DNA of 64,000 bases from positions 306,077-370,076 of the forward strand of contig WNNJ02001570.1 in assembly GCA_012934845.2 (NCBI GenBank), in the 5' to 3' direction. Source of the DNA: Pomphorhynchus laevis. Taxonomy: Eukaryota; Acanthocephala; Palaeacanthocephala; Echinorhynchida; Pomphorhynchidae. Below the pieces are notes generated by a model. The model was not told the origin of the DNA and did no database searches. It saw nothing but the letters and a program-made list of their open reading frames with translations. Below, piece after piece: positions 45,104 to 57,037 of the stretch. Within the stretch, counting starts at the first letter, position 1; the number at the start of each line of letters is the position of its first letter. A program made the position numbers and the translations under genes.

Positions 45104-45371
45104 AAAATCTTCTGGTTATTACAACTTACAATCAATAATTAAACATTCAAACATTCAGCTAAGCATTCGACTAGTTTGAATCATTTGTTTATTAAAACTT
45201 TCAAGGCAGCGGAATTCAGTAAATTCTGGTTTCGTCTATTTATTAAACAAGCCACGGATTATCTAAATAAATCAATAAACGACAATTAATCAAGCAACGA
45301 ATGAAGGACGATCAAGCAAGCTTTTTCTTATCAGAAGAACTAACCACACAAAGGGAATTTAAAAACTACAA

Positions 45372-46251
45372 ATGGCTGATACAGCCATCTGTGATGCTTG
45401 TCATGAGACATTTCGATTGAATAATTCAGATCATCTTCGTGTCCCCGGTCCTATTACAAGGTGATGCCCTGGCTTTAGTAAGCTGCCGTATTCCGATCGC
45501 CTACAATCGGTCAATACTGAAGTCAATTGGTGTATTCATATCTTGCAAAGACACACTCTCCGAAACCGATCAGCAACTCGTCTGGAATCGCGATTAGAGT
45601 TTTTCCATTAGAGTAAAGTATTTGTCCGAATGGAGCGTCGAACGATCAGCTACGCATAGTGTGGATGGTCCAATCAATACTGTCAAGGGCATACAATGGA
45701 GTTTGCGTCGTCGAGGAGCAAATATTTTTTCTAGTCTAATTCATCGAGATACTTCCTCACAGTCTATCCATGACTGGGTTCGCCTTTAGAGCTTCCTAAA
45801 ATCGTGTTTACAGGCTGAAACAACACGTGAACAATGTGGTAATCGCGTTGTTTCACACATATCTTTTTGCATGGACTTGTTCAGGAAAGGTAACGAGAAT
45901 AAATGTATTTCGAAATTTTCAAATAAACGCCGGTTTGTGTATTGTCCGAATAATTCTGTCACCAAACTTAACACCACCAAAGCGAACGATTGGGCTAAAG
46001 CGAGAATTATGGAGGTCATGCTTCGCTTGACCCTTAGCTGGCTATGTAATTCTTCACTTTCTAAACAGGAAAAGCTAATTCAGCTACATCCGCTGTCCAG
46101 CGAAGTTCTAGATTCCCCGCCATTGCCTTTGTCTTCTCGCATGTGAGCTGATGCGGAAACCGTTCGGGTCAGGATTTCCTCGTGCACTTCTTCAACTTCT
46201 CCATGTTGCTTCGGATTTCGAGCAGAACATTTTAATGATATGTTTCAGTAG
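45372..46251 (+). pseudogene. Z3
   Basis: Shares the AGGTGATGCC stop. The middle frame is open from MDLFRKGNENKC to SSRM, then has TGA (GCATGTGAGC near 46142) where other copies read TCA. It ends near FRAEHFNDMFQ. Confidence 0.75.
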
Positions 46252-46276
46252 GCCATGGTTCTCTTCTCAAACGGCA

Positions 46277-46310
46277 TACGACACTGATCAAACACTTGAT
46301 CGGTGTCGTA
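46277..46310. repeat. Z-S junction hairpin 2
   Basis: Same 15-bp arms as hairpin 1 with one mismatch and a 4-base loop. Confidence 0.8.
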
Positions 46311-46732
46311 GGGCGGTAGAGAAGTAAATATTGACAGTTAAATTGTGCACTTGTAAAAAAGAGAAAAAGATCAACAATGTTCATAGCCATTCAGTACATT
46401 CTACATAGACAAAGTGGCATACAAAACTAATTGAAATTAGGCAGCAATTACTTTACTTGTAACTAGCAACGTTTGGCGCAATTGAACAAAATATACAATC
46501 GCAAATGACAGAAAATTTTGCACAAAGACAAAAATTAAAAAGTTTGACAAAGTGCAAAAACTAAAATCTGGAAATTGGTCAAGGCAAATATACTACTATA
46601 CTCTTTTTAAGACCAACATAATTATATTCAATTATTAATGTAAGTTGACTGTTTTTTATAGCATTAGATTTTAAATATATAAAGGTGCAAATATTTTGAT
46701 ATTTTTTACAATTTAGGAAACAATCGTTTGTC

Positions 46733-47049
46733 ATGTTTAATAGAAGAGCGAATAAATTTAAAGGAGTTTATAGCAGAAGTGGTACACCTGGATCACACCG
46801 TGTTTGATGGCATAAGCACAGACTTTTTATATGGCTACAACGACACATACCTTTTGGTTGCATTAATGTATTTTCCATTTGGAATTTCAATCAGTAAGTA
46901 TATAAATAAAAATGAATTAGTCACAATATTTTTATTTTAGAATCGAGTTGATGTTTATTATGACGACAATAACTTTATTATTTCTGGCGGCATTTATTGT
47001 ATTCACATGGTATATGTACAAGCGTGGATGGAGCAAAACAAACAAATGA
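46733..47049 (+). pseudogene. S mini-gene copy d
   Basis: Same exon-intron-exon layout. The first-ATG frame has the TGA seen in copy c. The overlapping 70-codon frame and the exon 2 membrane span are open. Confidence 0.5.
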
Positions 47050-47424
47050 TTTAATTCAGCTGCATGTTTATTCAACAAAATTTGGTTTTTGACTGTAATT
47101 TTGTTTTCTTTTGGATTTTAAATTTTTGTTTCAACCGCAAATTTCTAAATCGGGTTTAATTCTTTTGGTTATTACAACTTACAATCAATAATTAAACATT
47201 CAAACATTCAGTTAAGCATTCGACTAATTTGAATCCTTTGTTTATTAAAACTTACAAGGCAGCGGAATTCAGTAAATTCTGGTTTCGTCTATTTATTTAA
47301 CAAGCCACGGATTATCTAAATAAATCAATAAACGACAATTAATCAAGCAACGAATGAACGACAATCAAGCAAGCTTTTTCTTATCAGAAGAACTAACCAC
47401 ACAAAGGGAATTTAAAAACTACAA

Positions 47425-48305
47425 ATGGCTGATACAGCCATCTGTGATGCTTGTCATGAGACATTTCGATTGAATAATTCAGATCGTCTTCGTGTCCCCG
47501 GTCCTATTACAAGGTGATGCCCTGGCTTTAGTAAGCTGCCGTATTCCGATCGCCTACAATCGGTCAATACTGAAGTCAATTGGTGTATTCATATCTTGCA
47601 AAAGACACAACTCTCCGAAACCGATCAGCAACTCGTCTGGAATCGCGATTAGAGTTTTTCCATTAGAGTAAAGTATTTGTCCGAATGGAGCGTCGAACGA
47701 TCAGCTACGCATAGTGTGGATGGTCCAATCAATACTGTCAAGTGCATACAATGGAGTTTGCGTCATCGAGGAGCAAATATTTTCTCTAGTCTAATTCATC
47801 GAGATACTTCCTCACAGTCTATCCATGACTGGGTTCGCCTTTAGAGCTTCCTAAAATCGTGTTTACAGGCTGAAACAACACGTGAACAATGTGGTAATCG
47901 CGTTGTTTCACACATATCTTTTTGCATGGACTTGTTCAGGAAAGGTAACGAGAATAAATGTATTTCGAAATTTTCAAATAAACGCCGGTTTGTGTATTGT
48001 CCGAATAATTCTGTCACCAAACTTTACATCACCAAAGCGATCGATTGGGCTAAAGCGAGAATTATTGACTAATGCTTTGCTTGACCCTTAGCTGCCTATG
48101 TAATACTTCAATTTCTAAACAGGAAAAGCTAATTCAGCTACATCCGCTGTCCAGCGAAGTCCCAGATTCCGCGCCATTGCCTTTGTCTTCTCGCATGTCA
48201 GCTGATGCGGAAACCGTTCGGGTCGGGATTTCGTCGTTCTCGTCTTCTACTTCTGCAGGTTGCTACGGATTGCGAGCAGAACATTTGCAGGATATGTATC
48301 AGTAG
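47425..48305 (+). pseudogene. Z4
   Basis: Shares the AGGTGATGCC stop. It has a local change near 48065 (ATTATTGACTAATGC) that breaks the KARIIEVM segment, and ends GLRAEHLQDMYQ. Confidence 0.75.
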
Positions 48306-48316
48306 ACCATGGTTCT

Positions 48317-48378
48317 CTTCTCTACCGGCTCTCGACACTGATCAACCACTTGATCGGTGTCGTAGGGCGGTAGAGAAG
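48317..48378. repeat. Z-S junction hairpin 3, two-tier
   Basis: Outer arms CTTCTCTACCG (48317-48327) and CGGTAGAGAAG (48368-48378) are exact complements. Inner arms CGACACTGATCAA and TTGATCGGTGTCG pair with one G-T. About 62 bases in all. Confidence 0.9.
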
Positions 48379-48785
48379 TAAATATTGACAGTTAAATTGC
48401 ACTTGTAAAAAGAGAAAAAGATCAACAGTGTGCAAAGTTATTCAGTACATTCAACAAAGACAAAGTGGCATACAATAACTAATTGAAATTAGCCAACAAT
48501 TACTTTACTTGTTACTAGCAAAGTTTTGCGCAATTGAACAAAATATACAATCGCAAATGACAGAAAATTTTGCACAAAGACAAAAATTAAAAAGTTTGAC
48601 AAAGTGCAAAAACTAAAATCTGGAAATTGGTCAAGGCAAATATACTACTATACTCTTTTTAAGAACAACATAATTATATTCAATCCTTAATGTAAGTTGT
48701 CTGTTTTTTATAGCATTAGCTTTTAAATATATTTAAGTGCTACATATTTTGATATTGTTTACAATTTAGGAAACAATCGTTTGTC

Positions 48786-49102
48786 ATGTTTAATAAAAGA
48801 GCGAATAATTTTAAAGGATTTTATAGCAGAAGTGGTACACCTGGATCACAACGTGTTAGATGGCATAAGCCCAGACTTTTTATATGGCTACACCGACACA
48901 TACCTTTTGTTCGCATTAATGTATTTTCCATTTGGAATTGCAATCAGTAAGTATATAAATAAAAATGAATTAGTCACAATATTTATATTTTAGAATCGAG
49001 TTAATGTTTATTATGACGACAATAACTTTATTATTTCTGGCGGCATTCATTGTATTCACATGGTATATGTACAAGCGTGGATGGAGCAAGACAAACAAAT
49101 GA
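48786..49102 (+). CDS. S mini-gene copy e: intact spliced ORF
   Basis: TATA box near 48727, ATG 48786, intron 48947-48993 (GTAAGTAT...TATTTTAG, 47 nt), stop TGA 49100-49102. The spliced product is about 89 residues: basic N-terminus (MFNKRANNFK), two Trp-rich patches, a membrane span (TLLFLAAFIVFTW) and basic tail KRGWSKTNK, so a single-pass membrane protein is plausible. No homologue recognised. The overlapping frame is also open. Confidence 0.48.
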
Positions 49103-49477
49103 TTTAATTCAGCTCTATGTTTATTCAACAAAATTTGGTTTTTGACTGTAATTTTGTTTTCTTTTTGATTTTAAATTTTTGTTTCGACTGCAAATTTTTA
49201 AATCGGGTTTAAATCTTTTGGTTATTACAACTTACAATCAATAATTAAACATTCAAACATTCAGTTAAGCATTCGACTAATTTGAATCCTTTGTTTATTA
49301 AAACTTACAAGGCAGCGGAATTCAGTAAATTCTGGTTTCGTCTATTTATTTAACAAGTCCACGGATTATCTAATAAATCAATAAACAACAATTAATCAAG
49401 CAACGAATGAACGACAATCAAGCAAGCTTTTTCTTATCACAAGAACTAACCACACAAAGGGAATTTAAAAACTACAA

Positions 49478-50360
49478 ATGGCTGATACAGCCATCTGTGA
49501 TGCTTGTCATGAGACATTTCGATTGAATAATTCAGATCGTCTTCGTGTCCCCGGTCCTATTACAAGGTGATGCCCTGGCTTTAGTAAGCTGCCGTATTCC
49601 GATCGCCTACAATCGGTCAATACTGAAGTCAATTGGTGTATTCATATCTTGCGAAAGACACAACTCTACCGGAACCGATCAGCAACTCGTCTGGAATCGC
49701 GATTAGAGTTTTTCCATTAGAGTAAAGTATTTGTCCGAATGGAGCGTCGAACGATCAGCTACGCATAGTGTGGATGGTCCAATCAATACTGTCAAGTGCA
49801 TACAATGGAGTTTGCGTCGTCGAGGAGCAAATATTTTCTCTAGTCTAATTCATCGAGATACTTCCTCACAGTCTATCCATGACTGGGTTCGCCTTTAGAG
49901 CTTCCTAAAATCGTGTTTACAGGCTGAAACAACACGTGAACAATGTGGTAATCGCGTTGTTTCACACATATCTTTTTGCATGGACTTGTTCAGGAAAGGT
50001 AACGAGAATAAATGTATTTCGAAATTTTCAAATAAACGCCGGTTTGTGTATTGTCCGAATAATTCTGTCACCAAACTTAACACCACCAAAGCGATCGATT
50101 GGGCTAAAGCGAGAATTATTGAGGTCATGCTTTGCTTGACCCTTAGCTGCCTATGTAATACTTCACTTTCTAAACAGGAAAAGCTAATTCAGCTACATCC
50201 GCTGTCCAGCGAAGTCCCAGATTCCGCGCCATTGCCTTTGTCTTCTCGCATGTCAGCTGATGCGGAAACCGTTAGGGTCGGGATTTCGTCGTTCTCGTCT
50301 TCTACTTCTGTAGATTGCTTCGGATTGCGAGCAGAACATTTGCAGGATATGTATCAGTAG
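49478..50360 (+). pseudogene. Z5
   Basis: Shares the AGGTGATGCC stop. The second half (MDLFRKGNENKC to LQDMYQ) is one open frame of 126 codons, with a Gly to Asp change in VDCFGLRAEHL. Confidence 0.75.
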
Positions 50361-50371
50361 ACCATGGTTCT

Positions 50372-50433
50372 CTTCTCTACCGGCTCTCGACACTGATCAA
50401 CCACTTGATCGGTGTCGTAGGACGGTAGGGAAG
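50372..50433. repeat. Z-S junction hairpin 4
   Basis: Two-tier hairpin as at 48317, with one outer-arm change (CGGTAGGGAAG). Confidence 0.85.
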
Positions 50434-50853
50434 TAAATATTGACAGTTAAATTGTGCACTTGTAAAAAAGAGAAAAAGATCAACAGTGTGCACAGCTATT
50501 CAGTATATTCAACAAAGACGAAGTGGCATACGAAACTAATTAGCCATTTTAGAAATTAGCCAGCAATTACTTTACTTGTTACTAGCAAAGTTTTGCGCAA
50601 TTGAACAAAATATACAATCGCAAATGACAGAAAATTTTGCACACAGACAAAAATTAAAAAGTTTGACAAAGTGCAAAAACTAAAATCTGGAAATTGTTCA
50701 ACGCAAATATACTACTATACTCTTTTTAAGAACAACATAATTATATTCAATCCTTAATGTAAGTGGTCTGTTTTTTATAGCATTAGCTTTTAAATATATA
50801 CAAGTGCTACATATTTTGATATTTTTTTACAATTTAGCAAGCAATCGTTTGTC

Positions 50854-51170
50854 ATGTTTAATAAAAGAGCGAATAATTTTAAAGGATTTTATAGAAGAAG
50901 TGGTACACGTGGATCACACCGTGTTTGATGGCATAAGCACAGACTTTTAATGTGGCGACACCAACACATACCTTTTGGTTGCATTAATGTATTTTCCATT
51001 TGGAATTGCAATCAGTAAGTATATAAATAAAAATGAATTAGTCACAATATTTATAATTTAGGATCAAGTTGATGTTTATTATGACGACAATAACTTTATT
51101 ATTTCTGGCGGCATTCATTGTATTCACATAACATATGTACAAGCGTGGATGGAGCAAGACAAACAAATGA
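50854..51170 (+). pseudogene. S mini-gene copy f
   Basis: The first-ATG frame has TGA in exon 1, and exon 2 is cut by TAA (ACATAACAT near 51127). The 70-codon frame is broken too (CTTTTAATG). Dead copy. Confidence 0.55.
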
Positions 51171-51339
51171 TTTAATTCAGCTCTATGTTTATTCAACAAA
51201 ATTTGGTTTTTGACTGTAATTTTGTTTTCTTTTTGATTTTAAATTTTTGTTTCGACTGGAAATTTTTAAATCGGGTTTAAATCTTTTGGTTATTACAACT
51301 TACAATCAATAATTAAACATTCAAACATTCAGTTAAGCA

Positions 51340-51654
51340 TTCGACTATCTTAAATCCTTTGTTTATTAAAACTTACAAGGCAGCGGAATTCAGTAAATTC
51401 TGGTTTCGTATATTCATTTAACAAGTCCACGGCCTATCTTATAAATAAACTAAAGACAATTAATCAAGCAACGAATGAACGACAATCAAGCAAGCTTTTT
51501 CTTATCACAAGAACTAACCACACAAAGTGAATATCAAAACTACAAATGGCTATTACAGCCATCTGTGATGATCGTCATGAGACATTTCGACTGAATAATT
51601 CAGGTCATCTTCGTGTCCCCGGTCCTATTAAAAGGCGTCCCTGGCTTTAGTATA
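51340..51654 (+). pseudogene. Z6, truncated
   Basis: Only the leader, ATG (51546) and first 35 codons remain. After CTTTAGTA it joins repeat R2. Confidence 0.7.
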
Positions 51655-53869
51655 CTTCTGAACGCTTGGTAGGCAAATTACTCCCTTTTTCAAGATAATT
51701 TATAAGAAAGAATAAAATAAACCAAAATATAATCAAACTTGCTTCAAAACTTGAAGAATAATGCTGTATTAATAATACATAGTTTCAGTATTTCTGACAG
51801 GCAATATTACCGTGTAAACAATCGACCGGTCAATACAAACATGTCAGTAGAAAACATTATATCAGATAACTGAGTTAACGTACTAGGTTAAAATACCGGG
51901 TTAAATACTGTTTAAAATGTATTTACATACCCGAATATGTTTAGACATAACACAAAATAAATATCCAAATTTGACTTGTAAAATTGGGACAAGTCGAAAA
52001 GGATAGGAAATCTTAAGATTAAAATATCTATTTTTGTAATTAGACATAACACACAAAATACATATCCAAATTTGACAAGTCAAATTTCAAAATAAATAGA
52101 CTCAGTAAATTATCTGATTTGACATAAAGAGGATTTACTGGTCAGTAAAAATTGACAATTAAATTGTGCACTTGTAAAAAAGGGAGAAAAAGATCAACAA
52201 TGTGCAAAAATATTCAGTACATTCAACAAAGACAAGGTGGCGTACAAAACTAATTAGCCATTTTAGAAATTAGCAAACAATAACTTAACTATAAAATGAC
52301 CTAAAACAGAATATCGGGATCATCTTCAAAAATCAGGGATTGACTATTTGCATTGTAATCTTCTTCTGGTAATATTTTGCCTTCATCTTCTTCAAGTCTC
52401 ACTTAACTTGTTACTAGCAAAGTTGTGCACGATCGAACAAAAGATACAATCGCAAATGACAGACAAAGTGCAAAAACTGAAATCTTGAAATTAGTCAAGA
52501 AAAACATACTATATTACAAAGAATTACATTACATTACAAAAGAGGGTGATAACATTCCGCCTGAATTATGTAAAAAATCTTTTAAGCCATACGCGAATGA
52601 CGATAACAGCATTTTAAAGATTTCGTTATCACTGACTCATCAGTGCCAGATTCCTCCACTGCTGAAATTAGCAAACAATTACTTAACTTGGTACTGGCAA
52701 AGTTGTTCGCAATCGAACAAAATATACAATCGCAAATGACAGAAAATTTTGCAAAAGGCAAAAATTAAAAAGTTTGACAAAGTGCAAAAACTAAAATCTG
52801 GAAATTGGTGAAGGCAAATATACTACTACACTCTTTTTTATAATGATACTCTATACGGTATCAGTATTTGATACCGTTTCGTCATCACTATGACTCAAAG
52901 GTGCCAGATCCCGCCCGCTGGTGGATGCAGAGGAGGACAAGCAGACGGCAGGATACAAGTGATGTACATAAGTTACTAGAACACATCTTTACTATCATAG
53001 ATTGCTAAACCAGCAACAAACTTCACAAAAAAAGCATCATTAGCAAAGTTACTGGCAAACACTAGCGCATGTATCTTTTGTATCGGCTAGTTTCTTATCT
53101 CAAATTAAAGTTATACCATTCTGCTTTAATTCTGTAAACAATCTTTTACGCCATACGAAAAAGAATAACGATAAAAGTATTTGATACCGTTTCGTCATCA
53201 CTATGACTCAAAAGTACCAGATCCCGCCCGCTGGTGGATGCAGAGGAGGACAAGCAGACGGCAAGATACAAGTGATGTGCATAAGTTACTAGAACACCTC
53301 TTGTACTATCATAGAGTGCTAAACCAGCAACAAGTTTCACAAAAAAAGCATCATTAGCAAAAGCACTGGCAAATGCCAGCGCAGTTATCTTTTATAGAGG
53401 CTAATTTATCATCTTACACAATAGTGATACCATTAAGCGTGAATTATGTAAACAATCTTTCAAGCCAGACGCGAAAGAACGACTTAAACAGTATTTGATA
53501 CCGTTTCGTCATCACTATAACTCATAAGTTCCAGATCACTCCTACTGCTGGATGAAGAGGAGGACTAGCAGACGGCAAGAAACATATTATGTGCATGAAC
53601 TGCTAGGACAGCTTTAGTACTATCATGTCAGTAGAAAAAAATATATCAGCTAACTGAGTCAACGTAGTAGGTGAAAATACTGGGTTAAATAGTGTTTAAA
53701 ATGTGTTTCCATACCCAAATTTGAATTATAGAAAATCTTAAGATAAAAATATTTATTTTTGTAATTAGACATAACACAAGATACCTATCCAAATTTGGCA
53801 AATCAAATTACAAAATAAAAAGACTCAGCTAATTATCTGATTTGACAAAAAAGTGATTTACTGATTAGT
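51655..53869 (+). repeat. Repeat block R2, copy of R3
   Basis: Matches 59.1-61.2 kb almost base for base over about 2.2 kb, except for a 118-bp insertion at 52290. It includes three tandem ~312-bp subrepeats marked by TATTTGATACCGTTTCGTC near 52868, 53180 and 53492. A frame ending IEQNIQSQMTENFAKGKN is at about 52611-52760. No recognised gene. Confidence 0.82.
52290..52407 (-). other. 118-bp insertion flanked by 7-bp repeats, coding-like on minus
   Basis: Absent from R3 (59.7 kb). The insert is bordered by ACTTAAC at 52283-52289 and 52401-52407. The minus strand reads as an acidic open frame (LEEDEGKILPEEDYNANSQ ... DDPDILF, stop). It may be a piece of an mRNA captured by LINE machinery; the source gene is not recognised. 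Confidence 0.6.
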
Positions 53870-54287
53870 AAAAATTGACAGTTAAATTGTGCACTTGTAA
53901 AAAAGAGAAAAAGATCAACAGTGTGCACAGCTATTCAGTATATTCAACAAAGACGAAGTGGCATACAAAACTAATTAGCCATTTTAGAAATTAGCCAGCA
54001 ATTACTTTACTTCTTACTAGCAAAGTTTTGCGCAATTGAACAAAATATACAATCGCAAATGACAAAAAATTTTGCACAAAGACAAAAATGTAAAAGCTGG
54101 ACAAAGTGCAAAAACTAAAATCTGGAAATTGTTCAAGGCAAATATACTACTATACTCTTTTTAAGAACAACATAATTATATTCAATCCTTAATGTAAGTG
54201 GTCTGTTTTTTATAGCATTAGCTTTTAAATATATACAAGTGCTACATATTTTGATATTTTTTACAATTTAGCAAACAATCGTTTGTC
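53870..54287 (+). other. S-unit leader (copy g)
   Basis: Starts TTGACAGTTAAATTG, contains the short MTKNFAQRQKCKSWTKCKN frame and a TATA-like ATATATACAAG (weakened) near 54228. Confidence 0.5.
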
Positions 54288-54604
54288 ATGTTTAATAAAA
54301 GAGCGAATAATTTTAAAGGATTTTATAGAAGAAGTGGTACACGTGGATCACACCGTGTTTGATGGCATAAGCACAGACTTTTAATGTGGCGACACCAACA
54401 CATACCTTTTGGTTGCATTAATGTATTTTCCATTTGGAATTGCAATCAGTAAGTATATAAATAAAAATGAATTAGTCACAATATTTATAATTTAGGATCA
54501 AGTTGATGTTTATTATGACGACAATAACTTTATTATTTCTGGCGGCATTCATTGTATTCACATGGTATATGTACAAGCGTGGATGGAGCAAGACAAACAA
54601 ATGA
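54288..54604 (+). pseudogene. S mini-gene copy g
   Basis: Near twin of copy f in exon 1 (same TGA and CTTTTAATG) but with an intact exon 2 membrane span (ACATGGTATATG). Confidence 0.55.
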
Positions 54605-54979
54605 TTTAATTCAGTTCTATGTTTATTCAACAAAATTTGGTTTTTGACTGTAATTTTGTTTTCTTTTTGATTTTAAATTTTTGTTTCGACTGCAAATTTT
54701 TAAATCGGGTTTAAATCTTTTGGTTATTACAACTTACAATCAATAATTAAACATTCAAACATTCAGTTAAGCATTCGACTATTTTAAATCCTTTGTTTAT
54801 TAAAACTTACAAGGCAGCGGAATTCAGTAAATTCTGGTTTCGTCTATTCATTTAACAAGTCCACGGATTATCTAATAAATCAATAAACGACAATCATTCA
54901 AGCAACGAATGGACAACAATCAAGCAAGCTTTTTCTTATCACAAGAACTAACCACACAAAGGAAGTTTCGAAACTAAAA

Positions 54980-55862
54980 ATGGCTGATACAGCCATCTGT
55001 GATGTTTGTCATAGGACATTTCAACTGAATAATTCGTTTCGTCTTCGTGTCCCTGGTCCTATTACAAGGCGATGCCCTGGCTTTAGTAGACTGCCGTATT
55101 CCGATCGCCTACAATCGGTCAATACTGAAGTCAATTGGTGTATTCATATCTTGCGAAAGACACGACTCTACCGGAACCGATCAGCAACTCGTCTGGAATC
55201 GCGATTGGAGTTTTTCTATAAGAGTAAAGTATTTGTCCGAGTAGAGCGTCGAACGATCAGCTACGCATGGTGTGTTGGTCCAATCAATACTGTAAAGTGC
55301 ATTCCATGGAGTTTGCGTCGTCGAGGAGCAAATATTTTCTCTAGTCTAATTCATCGAGATACTTCCTCACAGTCTATCTATGACTGGGTTCGCCTTTAGA
55401 GTTTCCTAAAATCGTATTTACAGGCTGAGACTACATGTGAACAATGTGGGAATCGCGTTGTTTCACACATATCTTTTTGCATGGACTTGTTCAGGAAAGG
55501 TAACGAGAATAAATGTATTTCGAAATTTTCAATAAAAACGCCGGTTTGTGTATTGTCCGAATAATTCTGTCACCAAACTTAACACCACCAAAGCGATCGA
55601 TTGTGCTAAAGCGAGAATTATGGAGGTCATGCTTCGATTGACCCTTAGCTGCCTATGTAATTCTTCACTTTCTAAACAGGAAAATCTAATTCAGCTACAT
55701 CCGCTGTCCAGCGAAGTCCCAGATTCCGCGCCATTGCCTTTGTCTTCTCGCGTGTCAGCTGATGCGGAAACCCTTCGGGTCGGGATTTCGTCGTTCTCGT
55801 CTTCTACTTCTGCAGGTTGCTACGGATTGCGAGCAGAACATTTGCAGGATATGTATCAGTAG
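54980..55862 (+). pseudogene. Z7, best-preserved zinc-finger ORF
   Basis: A 139-codon open frame runs from MADTAICDVCHRTFQLNN to YDWVRL at TAG 55397-55399. All Z copies that reach this point carry this TAG. In the same direction follow CEQCGNRVVSHISFC, a frameshift near 55534 (TTCAATAAAAACG) and KLNTTKAIDCAKARIM ... CYGLRAEHLQDMYQ. N-terminal Cys pairs suggest nucleic-acid binding. The shared TAG may be the true end of a short first ORF or an ancestral break. Confidence 0.72.
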
Positions 55863-55872
55863 ACCATGGTTC

Positions 55873-55935
55873 TCTTCTCTACCGGCTCTCGACACTGATC
55901 AACCACTTGATCGGTGTCGTAGGACGGTAGGGAAG
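55873..55935. repeat. Z-S junction hairpin 5
   Basis: Two-tier hairpin as at 50372, with the same outer-arm change. Confidence 0.85.
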
Positions 55936-55941
55936 TAAATA

Positions 55942-56175
55942 TTGACAGTTAAATTGTGCACTTGTAAAAAAGAGAAAAAGATCAACAGTGTGCATAGCTA
56001 TTCAGTACATTCAACAAAGACAAAGTGGCATACAAAACTAATTGAAATTAGCCAACAATTACTTTACTTATTACTAGCAAAGTTTTGCGCAATTGAACAA
56101 AATATACAATCGCAAATGACAGAAAATTTTGCACAAAGACAAAAATGTAAAAGCTGGACAAAGTGCAAAAACTAA
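55942..56175 (+). other. S-unit leader with 77-codon open frame
   Basis: In this copy the leader is open for 77 codons ending QNIQSQMTENFAQRQ and KCKSWTKCKN. Other copies break it, so coding value is doubtful. Confidence 0.3.
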
Positions 56176-56344
56176 AATCTGGAAATTGTTCAAGGCAAAT
56201 ATACTACTATACTCTTTTTAAGAACAACATAATTATATTCAATCTTTAATGTAAGTTGACTGTTTTTTATAGCATTAGCTTTTAAATATATATAAGTGCT
56301 ACATATTTTGATATTGTTTACAATTTAGCAAACAATCGTTTGTC

Positions 56345-56661
56345 ATGCTTAATAAAAGAGCGAATAATTTTAAAGGATTTTATAGCAGAAGTGGTACACC
56401 TGGATCACAACGTGTTAGATGGCATAAGCCCAGACTTTTTATATGGCTACACCGACACATACCTTTTGTTCGCATTAATGTATTTTCCATTTGGAATTGC
56501 AATAAGTAAGTATATAAATAAAAATGAATTAGTCACAATATTTATATTTTAGAATCGAGTCGATGTTTATTATGACGACAATTACTTTATTTTTTCTGGC
56601 GGCATTCATTGTATTCACATGGTATATATACAAGGGTGGATGGAGCAAGACAAACAAATGA
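56345..56661 (+). CDS. S mini-gene copy h: intact spliced ORF
   Basis: TATATATAAG near 56286, ATG 56345, intron 56506-56552 (47 nt), stop 56659-56661. The donor exon ends AATAA instead of AATCA, giving Lys for Gln. The exon 2 span is MTTITLFFLAAFIVFTW, tail KGGWSKTNK. Same architecture as copy e. Confidence 0.45.
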
Positions 56662-57037
56662 TTTAATTCAGCTCTATGTTTATTCAACAAAATTTGGTTT
56701 TTGACTGTAATTTCGTTTTCTTTTTGATTTTAAATTTTTGTTTCGACTGCAAATTTTTAAATCGTATTTAAATCTTTTGGTTATTACAACTTACAATCAA
56801 TAATTAAACATTCAAACATTCAGTTAAGCATTCGACTAATTTGAATCCTTTGTTTATTAAAACTTACAAGGCAGCGGAATTCAGTAAATTCTGGTTTCGT
56901 CTATTCATTTAACAAGTCCACGGATTATCTAATAAATCAATAAACAACAATTAATCAAGCAACGAATGAACGACAATCAAGCAAGCTTTTTCTTATCACA
57001 AGAACTAACCACACAAATGAAAATTTCGAAACTACAA

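Noticed and set aside
53146..53340. Minus-strand 64-codon frame repeated at 60490-60684
   Set aside because: It lies in the R subrepeats, is not kept in R1, and has no recognisable motif.
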